Assembly (NCBI GenBank): GCA_022695795.1
Contig: MU404109.1
Coordinates: 1-64,000 of the forward strand
Direction: 5' to 3'
Source of the DNA: Biscogniauxia marginata
Lineage: Eukaryota > Ascomycota > Sordariomycetes > Xylariales > Xylariaceae
Length of the DNA: 64,000 nucleotides
Positions 56,846 to 64,000 of this stretch are shown here, in pieces. A program made the position numbers and the translations under genes. Numbering within the stretch: position 1 is the first letter of the stretch; each line of letters starts with the position of its first letter. Below the pieces are notes generated by a model. The model saw only the letters and a program-made list of their open reading frames with translations, was not told the origin of the DNA and did no database searches.

Positions 56846-58579
56846 GGCGAGGGGGGTGGTAGCGGTAGAAAGAGAGCGAGAGCACCGGCGGGAAACGAAC
56901 GATCGACTAGTGACCACTTAAGACGAGGCGAATACAAGATAAGTTGTGTTTACAGCGGCCAATTGAGGCGGAATCTCTAGAGAGGATGGATCAAGAGCGA
57001 TCGGGGGCTGACGATAGGCAGGGTTAGGGTTGAGGGAGAGAAAGAAGATAGAGAAAAGTCAACGGCGATTCATGATCCTACCTTAATCACTACCTACTAC
57101 TGCTACAACCGAGGGAGGTGCTCGTAAGCTAGATCTGACTCTTTGTCGGCCTTGTTTGACGTCAAGAATGCCTCGGCTCACTGAGCCTGTGAGCTAAACA
57201 TCGGTCATGTTGGAATTGGAGGCGTCTTGATTGGCGGAACGGCAACTTGGTACGAAGCATGCCCCCCTTGTTAGACCCGGTTTGGAGTATGAATCCTGGT
57301 AAAGTGCATGGTCAAAACCATATGCGTTTAGCTGGACTTATACAGTATCTAGATAAGTCAGTGCCTGAGCGCTCATTGGCCAGAATAGGACGCTACCTAG
57401 AGGTACTAAGTACAGTAGGTACCTACATACCTATGTAGTTACCACTACCTAGGAATCTCCGCAATTCTCACATGCCACAACATACTTCCCCTATTTCCCA
57501 AACAACTAGGTACCTACCTAGGGGGCATGTACGAGCTCACGCTGCGGCATATTCAAGCTTGATAAGTCATGTAGTGCAGGTGACAGCTGGGCTCCCCCAC
57601 ACCAACGTTTTTAGTGCACCAATTCGGACCATTCCAAGATCTGGGGTCAGATCTTACACGCCAAGTCCCAAAGTCCCATCTTCCCTCTTTTTCTTCTATT
57701 CTACCGCAGTCTAGCCCATCCATCTCTTTATTCTCTGCGTCCCTTCGACCAGACAACCTTCTTATCATTCATTTGCTGACAATTCACACTTATCAACCCT
57801 TTCTGTATGAAGGGGGTAGGACCACATTTACGCTTACGATTGCGGTATGTTACGTGTCTCTTGTTCCAGATATGCAAGTTGGTGGTTTCCCACTTACCTA
57901 GATCTGCCTATCACTTCCCACCTCTGTGTCTTCCGACGCCGGTACCAACGGGCTGCTGTTACTAGTAGAGCCTGAATAACTGGATGAAGATCCAGAAGGG
58001 CTTGTTTACCCAATTACATAGACCCCAACCTCCTTAGGGGCGGGTCACTTACACTAGTATATCGTCGACCGCGTCAATAACGCCGCTCCTTTTTGTATGC
58101 GGCTCTTTATCTATGTGTAACTAAATTCGGTAACTATTGCTCTGTCAAATAGTTGTGGATGGCTAAGACCGCCGGTTTCCTATCTCACCCCCCCTTTTCC
58201 GTATCCGAGATGTGAGATAATGCTACCTGTCTATAGCGACTCCTTCCCTGGTTTCCGCCTTTACTATCAGATAAACCTTAACCCCGTGTCAATGTCTAAG
58301 CAAGTGCCGGGTCCTGTGAAGCCTTACCTAAGCCCTCAGCTTTAGACTTGGCCATTTCCACTCACCTCACTTACACAAGTGTCCAAGCTCCACCAACTAG
58401 ACCTGCCACATACATCAGATTCGTTCATCTACGATATTCTGACCCCTATTTATTTCTTGATTGTCCTTGCCTTTGCCCTGCTTTCTTGAGTAGCAATCCC
58501 GAATACATTATTTTATCCCTGGGAAAACCCACACGGCCGTATACTCATTTTCTCTTCCCCTTAACTTTATTTGCAAACA
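56846..58579. promoter_or_regulatory. Divergent region between the b5-ACAD and amine oxidase genes
   Basis: 1.7 kb with no gene. It contains a perfect CRE (listed separately), a short GGGTTAGGGTT at 57021-57031 and clusters of TACCTAGGTA-type motifs at about 57390-57530. Confidence 0.5.
57157..57164. promoter_or_regulatory. Perfect CRE, TGACGTCA
   Basis: The full palindromic ATF/CREB site lies 312 bp upstream of the b5-ACAD start codon. It is the cognate site of Atf1-type bZIP proteins such as the one encoded at 4113-5876. Occupancy is inferred. Confidence 0.55.
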
Positions 58580-60490
58580 ATGGACGCTCATGTCGTTTCG
58601 TTTACTAGAGCTTCGGAGCGGAAAACGTCGCGAATTTGGAGAGACTTGAAGTCCTATCACCACCATAACGTTGTGGAGCTGAATACCGAGGAGATGACAG
58701 AGCCCATACGTTTAGCGGTCAGGACCGGAAAGGTATACCCCGCTGAAGCTCTAAGGCTTCAACTTGTGGGAGAAGTGCTTGTGGTAACGGTCTGTGGCTG
58801 AAGCGGCCAGATCTCACCAGGCCCTCCTAGGAGTGGCTGCTCAGATGAGTTATTCCTCGTTTACAGCGTCAGACTCACACTTTTCATAGCGCCGAGCACG
58901 AAGTCCCGGTCGCAAACCTCATATCGGAATCGTCGGAGCTGGGCTTGCTGGCCTACGCTGCGCCGACATTCTCATGCAGTATGACTTTCAAGTGACGTTG
59001 ATTGAAGGTCGAAACAGACTCGGAGGCCGAGTACACCAAGCAACGTTGCCGTCCGGGCGCCTAGTAGATGCCGGTCCGAATTGGATTCACGGTACAAATG
59101 ACAATCCCATATTGGACCTTGCAAAGCAGACCGAAACGGCGGTAGGATCATGGGTAACCAAAACCGCTGTGGTTGATGAAGCAGGAACACTACTTCCCTT
59201 GTCACATGCTACGATATACTCGGGCATAATGTGGGATATCATAGCGGAAGCCTTTGCCTATAGTAATAAGAACTGCGCAACAATCAGCCCGGATGAAAGT
59301 CTCTGGGATTTCTTCCGGAAGGAGGTTACTAGGAAGATACCAGACACAAAACCAGACTATGAGGAGAAACGGAAGATTCTCCTCCAGTTAGCCGAATCGT
59401 GGGGCGCATATGTTGGGAGCCACATTTTTACCCAAAGTCTAAAGTATTTTTGGCTTGAAGAATGCATAGACGGCGGTGAGCAATTAATCTCATACACCCT
59501 TTGTAACGCATGGCAAGGGACTAACAGATGACGAAGAGAACCTGTTCTGTGCAGACTCCTACAAGAAAATTCTCGAACTCATCGCGAAACCCGCAGTCGA
59601 GGGAGCAAAAATTAGGTACAAGACAGTGGTCAACGAGATCCATAGCACTGACGATGACGGCGGTATGCTGAAGGTTTGTACTGAGGGCGGAGAAACGCTA
59701 GAGTTTGACGAGATTGTTCTCACAGCACCTCTTGGATGGCTCAAAAAACACCCGCAAGCTTTCGTCCCGCCACTACCGGCAAAGTTAGCGAATGCTATTA
59801 CGAGCATAGGCTACGGATGTCTTGAGAAAGTGAGGTTTCTTGTTTATTTTCTGGTGGTAGGGCTGCGTCCTAACATATCTTCAGGTTTATATTAGCTTTC
59901 CAAAGGCATTTTGGCAACCCACTGATCCCCAGGATCGTGTGATACAAGGGTTCTGTCAAGTGCTCGCCCCCAGCTATGCACCAGACTCTAATCCTCAGAA
60001 ATGGAATCAGGAGATCGTGGAGCTGTCCTCTCTGACGCTGTCCACCTCTCAACCGACGTTGCTGTTCTACACGTACGGCGAGCAGTCACAGTTCCTTACA
60101 AGCGAGGTGGCGAAACTTCCGTCCGAAGAGAAGAGGCAGGCGTTTCTATATGAGTGGTTCAAACCATATTACTCACGCCTCCCGGGGTACGATGAGGGCT
60201 CGCCGGACTGTCAACCTACGGGCTGTTTCGCGACGGACTGGTTGAAAGACGACCTGGCCGGCAACGGAAGCTACAGCAACTTCCAGGTTGGTCTGGAAGA
60301 AGGCGACGTGGCTGTAGAAACCATGCGAGAGGGACTTCCGGAGCAGGGTCTGTGGCTGGCGGGCGAGCACACGGCGCCGTTTGTCGCGCTAGGGACGGTC
60401 ACGGGTGCGTACTGGAGTGGCGAGTCGGTCGGCAAGAGGATCGCGCAAGCGTATGGTAGAGGCAAAGGCGGTGTTACAGTATCGAAATGA
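58580..60490 (+). CDS. FAD-dependent amine oxidase (monoamine/polyamine oxidase family)
   Basis: Exons 58580-58732, 58890-59475, 59528-59829, 59885-60490, giving 548 residues. The first donor is uncertain: GTATAC at 58733 (used here) or GTAACG at 58784, both phase 0, the latter adding 17 residues (565 total). Introns 2 and 3 are 52 and 55 bp. The FAD dinucleotide motif is IGIVGAGLAGLRCADIL, followed by RNRLGGRV, LVDAGPNWIHGTNDNP, VLTAPLGWLKKHPQAFVPPL and the C-terminal FAD site GLWLAGEHTAPFVALGTVTG. The N-terminal exon (MDAHVVSFTRASERKTSRIW) lies outside the FAD fold. Such enzymes oxidise amines to aldehydes with H2O2 release; substrate not predictable. No PTS1 at the C-terminus (TVSK). Confidence 0.87.
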
Positions 60491-62655
60491 GACTGGGGAC
60501 AAGTGGATTGTTAAGGACAAAGAAGGTATCTTAGATCAGTGTCCCTCATATCGGTGATGATTATCGCATTGTATGTGTGGTAACCAAGGCATATGAGCAG
60601 GGTGCCGATGAGGGTGAGGACCGCAGTAGTATCCTTCTTAGTATAGAATACGATTTGTTACTCATTCACTTAACACCCATTCTCATTATAGGTTCACGAA
60701 CAGGTTGCAATAATACGGTTAGGTAGTCGGGAGCGTTCTGCCAGTCGGACCAATGTAGCTCTACCGCCGAGCAGGTAAATCTTACTCCGCATCCTCAACT
60801 AACTAAATCGGATACATCGGCGTGTTATTCTACGTGACTACGGAAAGCTTATTTATAGAGCAAGCTCTCGCGAGACTTAATACCTAATGCGAGCATACAG
60901 AAAATCACGGAAGATCAACTGCGGTGTCAACATAGGTCAGTCCTGGATACGAGTAGATATAAGACGTAGCGCGAGGAAGTAGTGAAGCGGGTAGATGAGA
61001 AGTTAATGTTGACTCGGGTCTATTGGTTGTCGCCAGGTCCCGTGCCGCTCTCTATACAATAACATGAACCACGTGAGTGCGTAATAGTTGAGGGGGATGT
61101 TCACGCGAAGCGAAGCGGGGCGACTTCCTAGGAAGTCATCTCGTGGGGGGCAGGTGGGTGGCCTGTGCTTTTTTTGCATATATTTAAGTTATTGAATGTT
61201 GTGACGGATAGAGGAAACTAGGTTAGGTAGCCCGTAATTCCAGTCTGCAACATCATTACAACTACCACTTAGATGGAGGGAATGGGAACATTGAATGTGG
61301 GAATATCATTGATTTGTATTAGCCCCACTTGCTTTACCAGTATGTACATAGGAGGTAGGTACTTACTTTGTATGCTGAGACTTTAAATTGCAAAGCTTAC
61401 ACTAGGTGAAAGCTTGAAGGTTACTGCTCTACCTGCCTCTGTCCTGTACATAGCTTAGAAGTGAGCCAACGCGCTTCCACTTGTTTGGTGATCTCAGGCT
61501 TGAAAATATCTAGCTTTACATCTCGGCCAGGACAAGCTCATCCGACTTCTAGCAGTCTCAGACTTCATCTAATCTGATAGGTATTCTATCTATCGCCTTT
61601 TTTTTTTTTTTTAAAAAGGTATTGGCAGAATTGCATATCAACCTGGCAAGTGGCTACAGTGAATTAAGCTTGTTCTACGTTGAAAAGCTACCTATGAAGA
61701 GGACATAAAAAGGGCAGGTAACATTGCAAAAAGAGACACAAGAATATGTATTACCTTGACTCAAAGGAACGATTATTATCTGGCTAAGTAGATAACTTAG
61801 CTACCTACCTAGGTAAGCAAAGGACATAATTGGACCGGAGTGCCTCATAAAAACTGTTAAACACAACCAAGTCATCAGTGTTTTAATTTCAAGATTGCCT
61901 TTTCATTAACCAACTCCCTCGTTTCATGTTACTCCTTATAGCATACACATAAATGTGATCCCCTTAGTCAGCCGATGCAAAGTAACTGACGTTAGCGGAC
62001 TTCGTAGAGAGTGAGCTAGCTCATAGGTAGCTATCGATAGGCTTGATAGGATGATTGATAGGCTGGATGTGGGGGTTGCAGGGTGGGTCAAATGACACAC
62101 TCCGGAGTGAGTTCACGTCAACGGACGGCCGGCCAACTCACATTCTACCATTACCTTAGGTACATAATCCAGCACTGCCGGTACCTAAACTTAGACAACA
62201 TTTGCCTTGGGAGGGTCGACTAACCTTCAACCAACCAGAGACACAGACACACAGACACACAGACACACAGACACCCGACCACTGCCCCCCGACTCAACAC
62301 CCTCTTCGTCATCGGGTCACCACCTCCCGCCGACGCTGCTCCCCTGCACAAGGTGCAGCAGACAAACACAGCTCGGCGAGTTGATTCACCATCCTTCGAC
62401 CCAAACGACCAACCTACCACCTACTTGCTTGTCTACCTAGTATTTCTTACTTCGACAGCCTTCTAGACCCTGCGCTTCATTAGCCCTCCGTGTAGACGAC
62501 ATGATCTTCCACCCCGCATCCCATTCTCTGGGTTATCGTGACAACCGCCAACATCTCGTCCCCCACACGCGGTGCGCGCGTCGGTGAAGCTCCCGCCCTC
62601 CTCAGTACACTCCCCTCCACCCATCCCGGCGCCGCCTGCGTCCACGTCGTCCAGC
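60491..62655. other. Gene-free region and promoter of ATG2
   Basis: No gene seen. It includes a T-run near 61597-61611, TACCTACCTAGGTA near 61801-61814, and a CACAGA microsatellite at about 62239-62275. The last 450 bp are C-rich, consistent with a promoter/leader. Confidence 0.5.
62239..62275. repeat. (ACACAG)n microsatellite
   Basis: About five ACACAG-type units upstream of ATG2, probably within or near its leader. Confidence 0.85.
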
Positions 62656-64000
62656 ATGGCCACTTTCTTCCAGTCCTTCTGGTCCTCCAACATGCCCAAG
62701 CGGCTGTTGCGATACACCTTGGCCAAGCTGGATTACTTCGAAACCGACACCTTAGACCTAGACAATTTCGACCTCGCATGGGGCAAGAATAGCCAACTTA
62801 CGTTCCAGGACGTGGCTCTCAAGATACAGGCATGTGGACATTGCCTGTCTAGATTGATTATCGTGAGCCTAGCGGGCTAACTCTCGCGTCGCAACAGAAA
62901 CTAGAGCCGTTGTTACAGCTGCCACCCTCGATCGAAATCCAGAAAGCCAAAGTCCTCGTATTACGAATCACTGTCCCTGCTGCGATCCACGCAAACCCCA
63001 TCATTGTTGAGGCCGACGGCGTCGAAATCAAGCTCAAAGTTGCTTCGCAAGCAGAACCCAAGACCACGCGAAAGGGGGCCCCTAAGAGCAAGGACCCCCG
63101 GCCCTCAGATCGGGAAGAACCGGTCCCCCACGCTATCGACCTAGCCCAGTCGTTCCTAGAGACCCAGTCATACAAAGAGAAGGCAGATCTCCAGGCAGCC
63201 CTAGCAGCGGAAACCCAAGACTTGGCTGCATCCGTAGCGAGCAGTGAAGATGGGAGTGACGACGATTTCCCCCTGGGGACGGGACAGCCGCTCTCGCTCC
63301 CCGCCTTCCTCGCCGATTTCTTGAAGGGCATGGCTGATCGTTTGCAGCTGGCTATTAAGGGCATCTCCTGTCAGCTAGATGTTGAAGTTCCAGTGGAGCC
63401 TAACTCAGCAGTCAACGAGTTGGTTACCTTCCAGCTTGCCATCGACGGAATTGTTGCCGAAGGCGTTACGACGGAGGTGGGCCAGGCAGCGAACGAGAAC
63501 TCCCGCAAGATAATCCACAAGGAAGGGAAACGATATGTCGAGCTGAACAAGATCCGGGCGTGCCTGATTTCCGAAGCCAATGTCTTCTCGGCTCTATCAC
63601 GGACTAATTCGATGGTCTCGTCAGTTGCGGCTACTTCTCCAGTCTTGGAGAGTCGGCAACCGGTATCCAGGGAACCTAGTTCAGCTTCCGCGTCGATTCA
63701 TTCATTAATTCAAGATGACGGATCGAGGTCAACACCTTCAACTCCACGGGCTCTGGTGCCCCAATCTCCACAAACTCCACGACAGGCTCCTCTTGCTCAT
63801 TCAGATATTCAAGCACCGCGAGACCCCTGGACATCCCCTGAGCAAACTGTACAATCTGTGCCAATGCTTGAAGAGGTAGGCCCATGGGGAGAGGGCTCTA
63901 CCGAGTCGCTACGGGACTACGTCGATTCGACTGCAGGAAGTGACAAAGGACCTCCAGCTCTTAATGAAGATCTTACACAGTCTCATCTTTTTAGTCACGA
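62656..64000 (+). CDS. atg2: Autophagy-related protein 2 (Atg2), N-terminal part, cut by window edge
   Basis: Exon 1 62656-62829 and exon 2 from 62898 to beyond 64000; 425 complete codons are visible with no stop. The start [40 protein letters not shown] is the chorein-N lipid-transfer domain of Atg2, continuing [20 protein letters not shown] and [21 protein letters not shown] region after residue about 125 is acidic and variable, and residues after about 300 are Ser/Pro-rich. The intron is GC-AG (CAG|GCATGT ... CAACAG); the nearby GT donor would create an immediate stop. Atg2 bridges ER and the phagophore with Atg9/Atg18 and moves lipids. The full protein is normally near 2000 residues, so most lies outside the window. 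Confidence 0.92.

Noticed and set aside
57021..57031. GGGTTAGGGTT telomere-like word
   Set aside because: Less than two repeat units; no more than chance in a G/T-rich stretch.
24974..60490. Functional cluster of DUF1365 protein with the FAD amine oxidase, as in bacteria
   Set aside because: The two genes lie about 32 kb apart with many unrelated genes between, so linkage gives no support.

Overview
The window is nuclear DNA from a filamentous ascomycete, most likely a sordariomycete. The evidence is short phase-consistent spliceosomal introns (about 46-100 bp, TNCTAAC/CTGAC-type branch points), recognisable Pezizomycotina proteins (Dsn1/Mis13, Atf1-type bZIP, Cdt1, Mbf1, Ost3, Mrm2, Atg2, a GH6 cellobiohydrolase, DUF1365 and DUF3632-like proteins), and intergenic DNA studded with the palindromic ACCTAGGTA motif. 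I could not fix genus or family. I found 21 protein-coding genes, one cut off by the right edge. I saw no rRNA, tRNA, CRISPR array or intact transposon.

Layout: 1-96 is an almost pure C tract. 1-10.4 kb holds three minus-strand genes: kinetochore DSN1, an Atf1-family bZIP factor and a GST-like protein, with gene-free gaps. 10.4-18.7 kb is a gene-poor block with an AT-rich island (about 11.4-11.9 kb), microsatellites and a perfect hairpin; it may be decayed repeat DNA. From 18.7 kb the window is gene-rich: a 77-residue protein behind a roughly 890-base ATG-free leader, CDT1 with a cluster of MCB-like CGCG sites, MBF1, a DUF1365 membrane protein, a GFA-family zinc protein, a DUF3632-like protein, an unknown 236-residue protein, a TDT-family dicarboxylate transporter, a secreted GH6 cellulase without a CBM, OST3, a long nuclear coiled-coil protein, a polytopic membrane protein, mitochondrial MRM2, a small secreted cysteine-rich protein, an MFS exporter with a long tail, a cytochrome b5-acyl-CoA dehydrogenase fusion ending in a PTS1, an FAD amine oxidase, and the start of ATG2.

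Most genes are unrelated housekeeping functions; there is no clear biosynthetic cluster or defence island. Local links worth noting are the shared divergent promoters (OST3/coiled-coil gene; small secreted protein/MFS exporter; MBF1/DUF1365), a perfect CRE between the acyl-CoA dehydrogenase and amine oxidase genes with an Atf1-type gene elsewhere in the window, and cell-cycle genes (DSN1, CDT1) with CGCG promoter sites. All exon structures were derived by hand from splice signals, frame and protein-family fit; each complete model gives a total divisible by three.
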